A stretch of DNA of 64,000 bases from Arenibacter sp. P308M17 (GCF_003426735.1 NZ_QVON01000002.1:1-64000); one strand, 5' to 3'. Shown: positions 14,921-25,259, counted from the stretch's first letter. A program made the numbers and translations. The notes: a model not told the origin generated them from the sequence alone.

Positions 14921-17900
14921 TTAGACTCTTATTATTGACCCCCTTACGGTATTACTCCATTGTCCATTGCTGTCCTGTACCCTAACCTCATAATCTTGGT
15001 CTAGATACTTAAGTCTATTCTCTCTGGGTTCTTCCTCTAGTTCAAAATAGCGTTCAACACCCGATCCTCTGGCGTCATTGTAATTGAATAACATTGTATC
15101 CCATCTTCTATCATCTATGTTGTAAATACGAACCTCCACTTGTTGTAAAGTGGCACCATTATAGGCTTCGGAACAATTTGCAGCAAAACAGGTATATATC
15201 CGAACCACGTAGTCACAGCCATTAAGACCACCACATCGTATATTATGCTTCTCTCCCTTGACAGCTGCAGTCGGCTTTTTAAGCATTAAAATCGATTCAC
15301 TGGTGGTCTGTGATATGCCAGTTGAATTTTCGACACGAAAATTAATAGTAAAACTCTCGTCGATTTGTGGATAAAACTGCATCGCCACAGAACCGTACTC
15401 CAGGGGAATAACCTCACCTTCCCTATATATCTTTCCCCGATGGTTTATATAACCCCCATTCATATCGGCAAATTCAAATGTCATTTGGTAAATGACAGAT
15501 GTATCGTGTCCAGATGTGGCATTCGTGACCACATTTAATAGGAAGGGTTGATTTTCATATTTATCTTGGGACGGCTGGCCGACGGTAAAATCGAAAAATT
15601 CTTCATACTTTTCAAAATTAATATTGACATCTGCTGTTTTTTCAACTTCTGAAGTTGACCGGACCGTAAATTCAATATTATGGTTGGATTCAGAAATGCC
15701 AGTATAACTTCCCTGGAAAGAGCCAACAGGAACGTTAAAACTTTCACCTGCCGCATAAGTATTGCCTTGATATTCAAAGCTACCGTTGCTGCTTCCCGAT
15801 GAAAAATACATCACATAGCTATCACCTCCAATGCCCAATTCACTGATATTGAAATTAATATCAACAGTCTCTCCTGTATATACCTGTGATTGTGTCGCGT
15901 TTGCATTAAAATTATAATTCTTTGGTGTTACGTCGATGGATATAGTAACCGTTTTTTCAAGACCGGTATCGTTTTGAACATAAAAAGTCAAATTGATATT
16001 GCTCTCGTCGGTACCTTCCAGGCTCCAGTTGAAATTTCCTTTGGGAATATCATAAATATTTCCTGCACTCACTTCTGTGCCATTTTCATTTCTAATTAGG
16101 GCATTTCCGTTTAAGCTATATCTGATATTATATTCTGAAGAACCAATACTTTCCGAAATGTTGAAGTTAAGCGAGGTGATCTCCCCGACTGAAATATCTG
16201 TTTTTTGACTTCCACCTGTGAACAGAAAATCCACTTGGTTGTAGTTCACCATAGTATTCGCAGTATGCGTCACATTTGCACTTGACTCTACACTCAGAAC
16301 TATATCATGCTGACCAGCTTGGGTACCAGTATAGACTACATTATTGTTATTTGGTACAAGTTGAAATTTTTCGCCTGGTCCGTATTCTATTCCGTTTACT
16401 CGAAGTGAACTATTTCTGCCGGATGAATAAAAGGCTTCATAAGTATCATTGGTTCCTTCAGGTATTTCATTGATGTCAATAATTATATCTACTGGTAAAT
16501 TTGCAAACTCGGAAGTCTTTGACGGGGTCATACTCAATGTAAAATCGTTCTGTTTGGTTTCAAGGTCAATATTGACCGGCCCCACTTCCTGACCGTAATT
16601 GTCGGTTACAATAAATGAAATTTGGTGCGAACCTAAACTTTCTGGATAATAAAAAAGTGAAAAGTTACCAAGTTCCACTGGATAGCCTGTTGAGTTCTGT
16701 AGGGTGTTGCCATTTATCCCGGTCAGCCTTCCGTTGCCCTCCACAATTTCATAGGAAATATTGTAATCTATATTCTCTGTGTTGCCATTGGATTTAATAT
16801 TAAAATTGAGTTGAGTACGCTCATTTAAAAAAACTGAATTGCTTTCCGAATTACCGGAAAAAGTAAATGGGATGTTCGCCACCTCGATTTCAACGCTGTC
16901 CTGTTTTATCTGTCCATTGGAATCCCTCACATCAAAGAATATTGTCCGTTTTCCCAGTTCAGTACTCGTAAAAGTGAAATTGTAGGAATTGGGAATTATA
17001 GGCCTATATTTACCTGGATCCATTACACCACCGTTCTGGTCGCGCACGGTACCTGCACCTTCGCTAGTAGTTGAAAAGGAATGGGTAATTTCATATGCTA
17101 CGTCAGATTCTTCGTCTTGGGTCCTCAGATCTATGGCGACGGCCAAATTAGTATTCAATTCCACTTGGGTCGATGCAGCAGTGGCATTAATTGTAAAGCC
17201 GAGGTTAAGTACAGTAAGAAGAAGAACCTCGGTCAAGGTAGCACCATCAGGAGCTTTGGCCGTAACGATTAATTTATGTTCGCCCAAGGTATCTGGAAGG
17301 TATCCCATCTCTGAAATTCCTTTTGGTAAGTTAAATGGCTTTCCAGCGTCAAAGGCTTCTTCTTTCAAATAGAGTTTCCCGGTTCCATTTTCTATCTGAT
17401 ACGTTATTTCAAATTCCCCTTTATTATCGGGGTTTTCGGTTTCCTTATCCCTAAGTAGTGTAACGTTCACAGGATTCTTGGAATTGATGATAAAATCGTT
17501 GACCCCTTTGTTTAGCAAAAAGCTAAAACTGGCGTATTTGGCATAGTGCAATAGTTCCAATTTTTTCTCCCTGGCATTTGAATCCCAAGCAATGAAGTTA
17601 ATTTTATGCATGCCAGTATCGATGGCTACATAATTATATGACCACTGCTTGTCTACAATGTTCAGCGTATCATTCTCAAGGATAGTATCGCCTAACATGT
17701 TCATGAAGTATCCTTTGCCATTCAAAGTCGTAAATCGCGCATAATAATGAACAGTACTTATTTCTTTTTCAGGAACAATTGAAAATAAAGTTTTGGCACT
17801 TTCAAAAACGAAACTGGTTTCAGGCTGTTCAATGGAGAAATCAAAATCAAAATCATCCAAAATTATATCCTCAAAATCCTTGCTACAAGCAATGATAAGC

Positions 17901-17965
17901 ACTGATATTAAGGCGACAAGCCCCAGCACTACTTTAGTTACTCTTTTGTAGTTTTTCATCTTCAA
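14921..17965 (-). CDS. traQ: Giant multi-domain TraQ-like lipoprotein, 1014 aa
   Basis: Located at the traQ position, last in the tra operon. The lipoprotein signal has Cys27 (SVLIIACS). From about residue 145 the protein consists of eight or so divergent repeats of about 95 residues, each with an F-x-F start, a Q-x-x-V-x-x-x-E strand, a tyrosine-rich middle, and a G-x-F/Y-x-G-x-H-x-I/L-x-F-x-V strand pair, as in DUF3872 (TraQ) Ig-like domains. The last 100 residues contain four Cys (RCGG, CDYVVRIYTC, NC). Usual TraQ is about 140 aa, so this is a several-fold expansion. It is probably an outer-membrane or surface fibre involved in mating contact. It starts 5 bp after traO. Confidence 0.75.
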   Translation of the reverse strand: MKMKNYKRVTKVVLGLVALISVLIIACSKDFEDIILDDFDFDFSIEQPETSFVFESAKTLFSIVPEKEISTVHYYARFTTLNGKGYFMNMLGDTILENDTLNIVDKQWSYNYVAIDTGMHKINFIAWDSNAREKKLELLHYAKYASFSFLLNKGVNDFIINSKNPVNVTLLRDKETENPDNKGEFEITYQIENGTGKLYLKEEAFDAGKPFNLPKGISEMGYLPDTLGEHKLIVTAKAPDGATLTEVLLLTVLNLGFTINATAASTQVELNTNLAVAIDLRTQDEESDVAYEITHSFSTTSEGAGTVRDQNGGVMDPGKYRPIIPNSYNFTFTSTELGKRTIFFDVRDSNGQIKQDSVEIEVANIPFTFSGNSESNSVFLNERTQLNFNIKSNGNTENIDYNISYEIVEGNGRLTGINGNTLQNSTGYPVELGNFSLFYYPESLGSHQISFIVTDNYGQEVGPVNIDLETKQNDFTLSMTPSKTSEFANLPVDIIIDINEIPEGTNDTYEAFYSSGRNSSLRVNGIEYGPGEKFQLVPNNNNVVYTGTQAGQHDIVLSVESSANVTHTANTMVNYNQVDFLFTGGSQKTDISVGEITSLNFNISESIGSSEYNIRYSLNGNALIRNENGTEVSAGNIYDIPKGNFNWSLEGTDESNINLTFYVQNDTGLEKTVTISIDVTPKNYNFNANATQSQVYTGETVDINFNISELGIGGDSYVMYFSSGSSNGSFEYQGNTYAAGESFNVPVGSFQGSYTGISESNHNIEFTVRSTSEVEKTADVNINFEKYEEFFDFTVGQPSQDKYENQPFLLNVVTNATSGHDTSVIYQMTFEFADMNGGYINHRGKIYREGEVIPLEYGSVAMQFYPQIDESFTINFRVENSTGISQTTSESILMLKKPTAAVKGEKHNIRCGGLNGCDYVVRIYTCFAANCSEAYNGATLQQVEVRIYNIDDRRWDTMLFNYNDARGSGVERYFELEEEPRENRLKYLDQDYEVRVQDSNGQWSNTVRGSIIRV

Positions 17966-17970
17966 TGAGT

Positions 17971-18510
17971 TTAGAACAGAAAATAGCGAAGACCGATTCC
18001 GACATAAGGATAAAAATTTCCTATATCGCTATTGACGTGATAGTATTCGTTGGCCTTTAGTAAAAAGGAGAAATCATTGCTGAGGGTAATTTCCCCTTCC
18101 AGGCCCAAATAGGCTCCATATATAAATTGACTTTTAGCATCTATGATCGCTCCGTTCTCAAGCAAGTTGCTACCATTGTTAATGACCTCGTATCCGATAA
18201 TTGCCCCACCACCAAAATTGAGGGCATACCGTTTAAAATTTTTCTGTTCCCAAATCTTGATAAAGTATCCGGGCTGTACAGTGAAAATATTATAAGGAAT
18301 ATCAAACGAACCTTTATCCTCTGCAATGGCGGCGAATATGCTTAATTGCACATAACGCTCTCTGTTTATGTGGTAATTGAACGTGGCCATTATACCATAG
18401 CCATCCTCCGCGTAACCCCCGCTTATTCCGACCGATGAGGCATAATTGCCGCTTTGCGTGTATGCCGTTGTCGTAATGAAAAGTGCCAAAACGGCTATAG
18501 AGTTCCTCAT
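17971..18510 (-). CDS. traO: Conjugal transfer protein TraO, 179 aa
   Basis: Signal peptide (SIAVLALFITTTAYTQ) followed by alternating short strands rich in aromatics (YVQLSIFAAIAE, YPYVGIGLRYFLF), ending in Phe as in outer-membrane beta-barrels. Size, signal and place between traN and traQ fit TraO of the Bacteroidetes conjugation system. It lies 2 bp after traN. It probably contributes to the outer-membrane part of the mating apparatus. Confidence 0.75.
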   Translation of the reverse strand: MRNSIAVLALFITTTAYTQSGNYASSVGISGGYAEDGYGIMATFNYHINRERYVQLSIFAAIAEDKGSFDIPYNIFTVQPGYFIKIWEQKNFKRYALNFGGGAIIGYEVINNGSNLLENGAIIDAKSQFIYGAYLGLEGEITLSNDFSFLLKANEYYHVNSDIGNFYPYVGIGLRYFLF

Positions 18511-18512
18511 TT

Positions 18513-19490
18513 TTAAAAGTTTATGGGATTATTGATAATTTCATGGCCAATGCGCAATGAAAGATTGCGGTTGCCGGACTCCTCGTCCAATTCCACCAGA
18601 ACCTCTTTTTTCTCATCCAAGGCAAACTTTTTAAATACCACAACAAAATGGTTCTCGCTTTTTCCTGCGATGGTTTTAGGTTGTTTGTAGACGAAAACCG
18701 GTTTGAGCTGCATTTTTTGGTTACTACTGCTATTTTTATAGTTGGTTGCAATTTGATGCTTTATAAAATTGATATCCATATCAAGGCCTTCCTTGTTTTC
18801 TATCCTATATTGAAAATAAAGCTCGTCCTCGTTATAGTAGACACCTTTTAGCCATAGGAAAACATTGTCCAATCTAGAAAAATACCGACTGATTTTAGGC
18901 TTGTCGAATTGCATATAATAACATCGAAGGCGATAATATTCCATGGGGTCGGATAGGTACAACTCCTTGGTAGCACTATCTTTTGAATTACCAGCAACTA
19001 TTTTGTCGGAGTTTTTAATATGGGAAATTGTGTCCATTTTCTCCATTTCATTGTTAAGCTTCTCAGGTGTTGCTATCTTCCGCTGATTTTCATTCCTTTT
19101 TTCAATTGGTTTTCCCTCAATGTTGGCAACGGCCATTTCTTGAGTGATGTACCATGTCGTTTTTTCCGGAACCGCAACTAGTTCCAATACAAAATCGTAA
19201 ACGTTTCCAGTATCAGTAATGACCAAATAGTTGGTTACATTTTCTTTTTCGATGGCGAGTTCATCGTAATAGAGTTTTATTATTCGGCCACTAAATTTGC
19301 CGCCTTCCGGTTTTGGTAAGTCCACAATAAAACCGAAATCGTTGCCGATACTACTTTCGGAAATGTTTTCAGGAAAAATAAGAATGGTCTTGAAGTCCTT
19401 TGATATTTGCAAGGTATCGCTAGAGGCTTGGCCAACCAACGCACACCCTGAAAATAGGACCGATATGAGCAATAGTCCCTTCATCATCAC
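18513..19490 (-). CDS. traN: Conjugal transfer protein TraN (VirB9-like, DUF4138), 325 aa
   Basis: Signal sequence (LLISVLFSGCALVGQ) followed by the TraN-type N-terminal region (SKDFKTILIFPENI) in which the early Fe/Phe-rich strands of VirB9-like proteins appear. The C-terminal domain carries YRIENKEGLDMDINFIKHQI, typical of DUF4138. It should form the outer-membrane core complex with TraO and TraM. The stop-start junction with traM overlaps by one base, so they are translated together. Confidence 0.8.
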   Translation of the reverse strand: MMMKGLLLISVLFSGCALVGQASSDTLQISKDFKTILIFPENISESSIGNDFGFIVDLPKPEGGKFSGRIIKLYYDELAIEKENVTNYLVITDTGNVYDFVLELVAVPEKTTWYITQEMAVANIEGKPIEKRNENQRKIATPEKLNNEMEKMDTISHIKNSDKIVAGNSKDSATKELYLSDPMEYYRLRCYYMQFDKPKISRYFSRLDNVFLWLKGVYYNEDELYFQYRIENKEGLDMDINFIKHQIATNYKNSSSNQKMQLKPVFVYKQPKTIAGKSENHFVVVFKKFALDEKKEVLVELDEESGNRNLSLRIGHEIINNPINF

Positions 19491-20500
19491 TATATTTTTT
19501 TTGGTTTTAGAATTACACGGTCTCCATTTACCAAAAGTATCTTGTCTTTCTGTTTGTATTTTTTCTTTTGGAAAAAATTGCCAAAGGAGCGTACCAGGTT
19601 TTGTGCCAATGGAATTTCTACTGTTTCGCCGACAGCCTCCGATAATTCGTTTACACTTTGTTGTTGAATATCGGCTGTGAATTCCTGCAACAATTGACCA
19701 GCTCGCTCATTGTGCAGTCCGACCATGCCATCTTCCTGATCAATTGCGGTCAATTCCATTGCTAAATTGTCAATATTGGTTATTTCCAATAAAACCCTTG
19801 ATCCTTTCACGTTGGCTGTTGCGTATACAAATGTATTCCTAGGGAATCGCCTACCCTTGTAATAGATATCATCCTTTAAGATCAGGGTAACACGGTTACC
19901 CGGTAAAATAAACTGGTCACGATAAATTGCAGCATCGAATGCTATTGCATTTGTCTTTGAGTCGGTGGATGGTTCTGTATATGGAGCGGAATAATCCTGA
20001 CTACGGGCAAGCCTTTGATCCCTTGCTTGCATCAATAGATTTCTGTATTCCAGTTTTTTTTGTGCATCCGTGGTTTTGGAAGTGTACTCGGGAATAATTG
20101 TTTCGGGATATGAAGTGTCCTTGAAACTCCTATTGCTACTGTTTTCCTTTTCATCCAAAGAAAAGTTATTGAGTTCCTCTAAAATACGTTCTAAGGAATC
20201 ATTCTCATTCTTGGTTTCTAAAATGCTCTTGAAGAGTCCTTTTGACCTCAATTGATCTAGAGAATCTTGCTGTAACTTTTTGTAAATATCGTTAGGTTTC
20301 GTAGCATCTAGTTGTTTGTTATGGTCCGGCAAATTATTGTTGTACGCATCGTCATTGTTACTTTTTTGCTTGTCCTTGCCCATAGTACTGATACTGGTCA
20401 TTACAAAGAATACTGCCAGAAGAACTATAATAGGGGCAAAGAAAGCGAACAGTCTATGCCGTTTTATCCAAAGATTGAATTGGTCAATTTTGCGATTCAT
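19490..20500 (-). CDS. traM: Conjugal transfer protein TraM (VirB10-like), 336 aa
   Basis: A short cytoplasmic tail is followed by one membrane helix (LFAFFAPIIVLLAVFFVMT, about residues 17-35) and a long polar, low-complexity linker (about 40-160). The periplasmic C-terminal domain includes FILPGNRVTLILKDDIYYKG and NTFVYATANVKGSR, as in TraM/VirB10. The protein should link inner- and outer-membrane parts of the type IV secretion channel. It sits between traN and traK in the usual order. Confidence 0.88.
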   Translation of the reverse strand: MNRKIDQFNLWIKRHRLFAFFAPIIVLLAVFFVMTSISTMGKDKQKSNNDDAYNNNLPDHNKQLDATKPNDIYKKLQQDSLDQLRSKGLFKSILETKNENDSLERILEELNNFSLDEKENSSNRSFKDTSYPETIIPEYTSKTTDAQKKLEYRNLLMQARDQRLARSQDYSAPYTEPSTDSKTNAIAFDAAIYRDQFILPGNRVTLILKDDIYYKGRRFPRNTFVYATANVKGSRVLLEITNIDNLAMELTAIDQEDGMVGLHNERAGQLLQEFTADIQQQSVNELSEAVGETVEIPLAQNLVRSFGNFFQKKKYKQKDKILLVNGDRVILKPKKI

Positions 20501-20510
20501 AGGTTCGTAA

Positions 20511-21128
20511 TTACAAATCTTGGTTGTTTAAAACGTCGAACTTTATAATCTTAAGTCCGTTCAAATTATTTGGAGTTGAGTTGGTCTCTACCAAGTACCC
20601 TTTGGTTATCATATTCCGATATTCCACATTGCCACTCTTTAAAATCCTTTGTTTTCCAACGAATCGAAATGGAAATGGATATTCGGAGTAATCCACGAAA
20701 ATTGAATCCTTTTCTATCTCTATCGAATAGCCACTTTTGGCGATATCTTCGTAATAGTTTTGATCGATCAAACGATTGTACAGCCTTTGTACCGAATGAT
20801 CGGCCATATACAGCGCCTTATCTTCGATATTTCTCTTGATATGGCGTAAATCGGGTTCCAACGCAAAAAACAATTCATGGAAATTGGCAATATGGCCTTC
20901 ACATAAAATATCTATTGCCCGCTTGTAGTCCTTTATCCTGACGGCAGCCAGCTTCTGGCCGTTATCGAGCAGATAAAAATTGTTTTTGGCGCTCTCGTTC
21001 GTCTTGTAGGTATAAAAGATATTGAGGATAGTGGTTACGAACGTGAGAATTAAAGATACATATAGCACTTTATTACTCCTACTACCAATCTTGCTTAAAT
21101 CGTTGAAAATCTTATAATTACCGTCCAT
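20511..21128 (-). CDS. traK: Conjugal transfer protein TraK (VirB8-like), 205 aa
   Basis: The protein has a short N-terminal cytoplasmic part (FNDLSKIGSRSNKV), one membrane helix (VLYVSLILTFVTTILNIFY) and a periplasmic domain of about 150 residues with HIANFHELFFALEPD, the signature of Bacteroidetes TraK. VirB8-like proteins nucleate assembly of the inner-membrane complex. It lies 10 bp upstream of traM in the same operon. Confidence 0.88.
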   Translation of the reverse strand: MDGNYKIFNDLSKIGSRSNKVLYVSLILTFVTTILNIFYTYKTNESAKNNFYLLDNGQKLAAVRIKDYKRAIDILCEGHIANFHELFFALEPDLRHIKRNIEDKALYMADHSVQRLYNRLIDQNYYEDIAKSGYSIEIEKDSIFVDYSEYPFPFRFVGKQRILKSGNVEYRNMITKGYLVETNSTPNNLNGLKIIKFDVLNNQDL

Positions 21129-21174
21129 CTGTTTTTTTGATATCGTTTAAAGTCAATTTTTATCGTTAAACCGC

Positions 21175-22086
21175 TTATTGTATTAAGGTTCTTACTCCCT
21201 TTGTAGCTCCTCCCGTGTTGGCATCAACTGTCGTTTGTGCTACTTTTTTCACATAGTGTTTTGCCTGATCCTTCAAATGGCCAGCACTAACGCTCATTCC
21301 CTGGACGATGAAGTTGGATAATATTGGGGCCTTTAGATAAACAAAAACGTTCATCAACATCAATAAACCACAGGTGAGCACTAAACCTAAGTTCGCATCT
21401 CTTTCTGATAGTAGTGAGTCTATGAGCTTATCCAACACGTGCAACATGAAGTTATCGATAAGGTGAAGCATGGGTATCCATAGGCAGACACTCATGAATT
21501 TTTGTAGCCATGCCTTCCACATGCCTGAAAATACAGGGATGAAGGATAACCCTATATTTAATGGCCCAAATATTATCAACACGAACAAATAGACTACGGA
21601 CATTGCTTTTATTCCCACGAAAACAACGGCGGAAATAACGGATGCAATGGCAGTAACACCGGAAGTGAAAGCCCCGAGAACAAGTACTTGTATAGCCTCC
21701 GGATCTCCTTGTAGAAGTACCCAGGAAACACCAAAATCTACCATAGCTGTTGTCTGGGCCACCAAAATTTTAATATGGAGGACGTCCCATGAAATATCAT
21801 TAGCCTTTAGGGACATTCCAATTCCTTGGTAGAATTCAAGAATGGCTCTTGTGAGGGCCCGATAATTAAAAAGGACAAAGGCCAATGGCATCCATTTGAG
21901 ATGTTCGAAAATATCAGCTCGCTTATCCTTATTGAGAAACACTAGAATGGCAAAAACCGAGATACCAATACATGCGAAAACCTGACCGATTTCTATCATC
22001 GGGTCTACAATTTCGTAGGCATCCAAAATATATTGATCAAAAAGTTCATTGACCGATTCCCGTATTCCTTTGTCAGTGATGTTCAT
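21175..22086 (-). CDS. traJ: Conjugal transfer protein TraJ (VirB6-like), 303 aa
   Basis: Polytopic membrane protein with about six hydrophobic segments (IGQVFACIGISVFAILVFL, AIASVISAVVFVGIKAMSVV, VYLFVLIIFGPLNIGLSFI, LVLTCGLLMLMNVFVYL). Central motif PVFSGMWKAWLQKFMSVCLW is typical of TraJ. VirB6-type proteins form part of the inner-membrane translocation pathway. It lies between traI and traK in canonical order. Confidence 0.87.
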   Translation of the reverse strand: MNITDKGIRESVNELFDQYILDAYEIVDPMIEIGQVFACIGISVFAILVFLNKDKRADIFEHLKWMPLAFVLFNYRALTRAILEFYQGIGMSLKANDISWDVLHIKILVAQTTAMVDFGVSWVLLQGDPEAIQVLVLGAFTSGVTAIASVISAVVFVGIKAMSVVYLFVLIIFGPLNIGLSFIPVFSGMWKAWLQKFMSVCLWIPMLHLIDNFMLHVLDKLIDSLLSERDANLGLVLTCGLLMLMNVFVYLKAPILSNFIVQGMSVSAGHLKDQAKHYVKKVAQTTVDANTGGATKGVRTLIQ

Positions 22087-22093
22087 ACCATGA

Positions 22094-22711
22094 TTAGTTT
22101 TTATTCATATTGATCAGTGTGCGGCGAGATTCTCGGAGGGAATTGATTTGTGATAGTTTATGATTGTAAACAATTAGGTTGTCCAAAATGGTTTCCAGTT
22201 TGAGGTTAATGGCTTCGACCTTCTTTAGCCGTTCCTCGGGCAAAATGATGGCTTTGGTATTTATAATTTCATTGCATTGTTGAAATAGATTTTTAGTCTC
22301 CAAAAGAGCATTGGTGGCATAACCAATAAATTCATCGATTTCCTTTCGCTCCAAATATTCCAATTCTTGGACTGTCTGTTTGGAAGTTCTATATGCTTCG
22401 AGAATCTTAGTTTTTAGTTCTATGGCCAAGCTCACATCGGTCGATCCGGTCACATATTTGGGTGCCTGTTTCTTAGCTTCTAGCTCTTCCTTCAGAATTT
22501 CTCTGGATTTAGAGGTTTCATTATTGTTTTTCTCCATTAGATTAATCAACTGAGACAAGTTTTTGTTTACAGCTTTTAGCTCTATGTTGATATTCATTAG
22601 TTGGCTGTTGACCATCCCGATGCTAGTGTTGGTGGCAACATCTGTTACTGGAATCTGGGAAAAAAGCGCCAGGTGCAGCAATAGGCTCAGAATTACTGGA
22701 GTTAGTTTCAT
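22094..22711 (-). CDS. Conjugal transfer protein at the TraI/VirB5 position, 205 aa
   Basis: The start at 22711 (MKLTPVILSLLLHLALFSQI) gives a clean signal peptide and a 13-bp gap from the VirB4 gene. An earlier in-frame ATG at 22747 would overlap that gene. The mature protein is almost entirely helical and coiled-coil-like (VNSQLMNINIELKAVNKNLS), as in DUF4141 TraI/VirB5-like periplasmic proteins. It should assist pilus or channel assembly. The family call rests mainly on position and architecture. Confidence 0.72.
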   Translation of the reverse strand: MKLTPVILSLLLHLALFSQIPVTDVATNTSIGMVNSQLMNINIELKAVNKNLSQLINLMEKNNNETSKSREILKEELEAKKQAPKYVTGSTDVSLAIELKTKILEAYRTSKQTVQELEYLERKEIDEFIGYATNALLETKNLFQQCNEIINTKAIILPEERLKKVEAINLKLETILDNLIVYNHKLSQINSLRESRRTLINMNKN

Positions 22712-22724
22712 TTTTTTTTTGGTT

Positions 22725-25259
22725 TTATGGAGTATTGTCAAAGGCATATGCCTTAGCCGTCAACTCCCAATTTTTATGATTTTTAGTGTATAGTTGTTTG
22801 ATCTTGGCACTTTCGGTGGGGTTGGTTTCATAAATACACTTTTCTTCCAAAGACGTTTCCACGCCATACACCTTTACCTTGTCCATCCAACAAAATGCAA
22901 CCTCACGGAATTTCCTGTCTTTTGGTAGGTCTTTGTTGAGAGAAAGAATGAGTTGTTTCTGTTTTTCACCCAATCCCATTAAGGACTGTATTTTATCAAA
23001 GGATCGGGCAAAGTCGCGCATATCCAAAAACACTTTTATATGCGAATTGACCACAATAGCATTTTTGATGATTTCAGAGGATATAAAATCATCAACTTTT
23101 TGGGAAATGAAGATTGGCTGGCCGCCCAACTTTCTGGCCATTCTGGACTGGTTGTTAAAGTAGTGTACAAGTTCCGGTCTTACTAGAGCCTTCCAGGCTT
23201 CGTCGACGGCCAGTATTTTATTAATGGATAATTTTGTAGGGTCGTGCATCTTCTTGTTGAATATTTGCATAATCATCAAGGCGGTAATAGGAAATAGCAG
23301 TTCGTTATCAATCAATTTGCCCAATTTGAAATAAACAATCTTTTCATCACTTAGGCTGGAAATCCGATCGTCCAATTTGTTCAGTAAGCTTCCCCTAGTG
23401 CCATTGGCATAGTATTTTTCCAAAAGGAACATGAACACATCAGGATCGAACTTTTCCTTTGGGACTTTTTTAGTTTTAATATAGATTGCAATGTGGATTT
23501 TCCAGTATTCAAAAAAGGTATCGAACTTATAATTTTTGTCTCCATTTTTCCACATCCATTCGTAATAGTCGGTAATCAAAAATTCCAAAACGGTATTTGT
23601 TATTTCTGATCCGCCTATATTCCCATCCTGACCAGTAATCAATTTTAGAAGGGTTACAAGGTAGACTAGCTTTCCTTGAGCTAAAGTTTTGCCCTTGACG
23701 TCACTTTCAAGAGAATCATATTTGTCCAATAAAAAGGGGTTGAATGTAAACGGCTTTTCATCATCGTGCTGCAACGTTACACCGCCAAATACTTCAGTAA
23801 GTCTATCGTATGAGTTGCCATCTTCCATAATTATGGCCTCCGCGCCCTGTCTTAGTTCGGAAGCAAAATAATGATTAGCCAAATAAGACTTGCCACCACC
23901 TGATCCCGAGGCAATCAACATGCCCCGATTGAAGATCCAATCTTTTTTTTCCGGTTCCCTGTACACAGATACTGAAAGGGGTTGACCAGATATTCGGTCA
24001 ACCAACCGCAATCCATCAACAGCCCTGGTTGCATCTTTATAACCACCTTCAAAATAGAGTAGGGCAGTGGCCATATCACTGGGCATGGGCATGTACATAT
24101 CGGAAGATATCCCGATTGCGTTTCCGGCTACACCTGCAAAGAAAAGGTTCTTACGGTCTATGGTGTTGTGTTTGGCATTTATCCTTAGTTTTTTGAAAGC
24201 GCCTGTAATGGAGTTTTCCATTTGCTTGGGCTGATTCCCTACTTCATCAAAACCAAAAACATTGAGATGGTAAAAAACAGATTCCTTATGATTTTCCAAA
24301 ATTTCTTTGGTATAATCATAAATCTGGTCCGCATAGATGGCATTGCTGTCATCTTTTTTGCCATTACCGAACCGTAGAAAGCTTTTGGCTTTTTTTCTTA
24401 AGCTTGTGAGGACTTTTTCTTGATTTGGAATATAGATATATTGGTTAATAATGTGCTCATGGGGAACTTTGAAACCTAAAGAAAAAAGATTGCCTATAGG
24501 AAACCGGTTTTCTCGGGTAGTGAACTTTCCATAAAATTCGTAGGTACCGATATGGTCCTTATTAAACTGGTCCAAGTTTTCAAGGGTAAAAAACTGTCCT
24601 TGTTTATTTCCCACATGTATGGTGTTGTTGTCAAAATCTACATCCACCAGATTTGTGTTATTTTCCTTAAGGCCAAAATATTTGGCGTAAAGTCCATTTT
24701 GGGAAAATAAGTCGTTGTATTCAAGAATATGCGATGCTATGAGTCCAGTGGAATTGATCAGATTGTTCACGTTCTGTACCTGAGCTTCAAAATCTGCTAG
24801 CAAACTACTATTGACGAATTCATCGGGAACGGTTTGGGTCAGATAGAAATCCCGGTTTTTCTCTAAAAAGGAGTTCGCCCGTTTGGAATTGTATTTGATA
24901 TAGTTTTCTGGAACAACACTGATATATAAATAGTGCGTTCCAACTAAATAGGGACGACCTTGAAAATGTTTTTCGTTTGCCCTTTCCATCATATCGCCCT
25001 GCAGTCTTTCTGATATGGGCGTATAGTTTTCCTGGAGGAAGAAATCTTGCCTATGCAAGAGTCTATTTGGGCCTAAAATATTTATGATGTTCAAGAAAAG
25101 TTCTTGAAGGGTACCATAGTCTTTGGCGTCCAATGTGAACACTTCGGGTAGAATAAGCTGTAATGGAATTGTTAAACATCCCCTTTCTTTTGATATTAAT
25201 GCCTGCCGTTCATATCCGTATATAGGGAATGCATCCCAAAGAGCTACCTGTTTTCCCAT
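22725..25259 (-). CDS. traG: Conjugation ATPase TraG (VirB4 family), 844 aa
   Basis: Energises assembly of the type IV secretion channel. The C-terminal ATPase half holds Walker A (ASGSGGGKSYLANHY, about residues 448-462), a Walker B-like acidic strand (INKILAVDEAWKAL) and the VirB4-typical ISQKVDDFI. The N-terminal half has the TraG/VirB4 barrel region. Length agrees with Bacteroidetes TraG (about 830). Its start overlaps the traF stop by 16 bp. It is distinct from the coupling protein at 47422-49947. Confidence 0.95.
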   Translation of the reverse strand: MGKQVALWDAFPIYGYERQALISKERGCLTIPLQLILPEVFTLDAKDYGTLQELFLNIINILGPNRLLHRQDFFLQENYTPISERLQGDMMERANEKHFQGRPYLVGTHYLYISVVPENYIKYNSKRANSFLEKNRDFYLTQTVPDEFVNSSLLADFEAQVQNVNNLINSTGLIASHILEYNDLFSQNGLYAKYFGLKENNTNLVDVDFDNNTIHVGNKQGQFFTLENLDQFNKDHIGTYEFYGKFTTRENRFPIGNLFSLGFKVPHEHIINQYIYIPNQEKVLTSLRKKAKSFLRFGNGKKDDSNAIYADQIYDYTKEILENHKESVFYHLNVFGFDEVGNQPKQMENSITGAFKKLRINAKHNTIDRKNLFFAGVAGNAIGISSDMYMPMPSDMATALLYFEGGYKDATRAVDGLRLVDRISGQPLSVSVYREPEKKDWIFNRGMLIASGSGGGKSYLANHYFASELRQGAEAIIMEDGNSYDRLTEVFGGVTLQHDDEKPFTFNPFLLDKYDSLESDVKGKTLAQGKLVYLVTLLKLITGQDGNIGGSEITNTVLEFLITDYYEWMWKNGDKNYKFDTFFEYWKIHIAIYIKTKKVPKEKFDPDVFMFLLEKYYANGTRGSLLNKLDDRISSLSDEKIVYFKLGKLIDNELLFPITALMIMQIFNKKMHDPTKLSINKILAVDEAWKALVRPELVHYFNNQSRMARKLGGQPIFISQKVDDFISSEIIKNAIVVNSHIKVFLDMRDFARSFDKIQSLMGLGEKQKQLILSLNKDLPKDRKFREVAFCWMDKVKVYGVETSLEEKCIYETNPTESAKIKQLYTKNHKNWELTAKAYAFDNTP

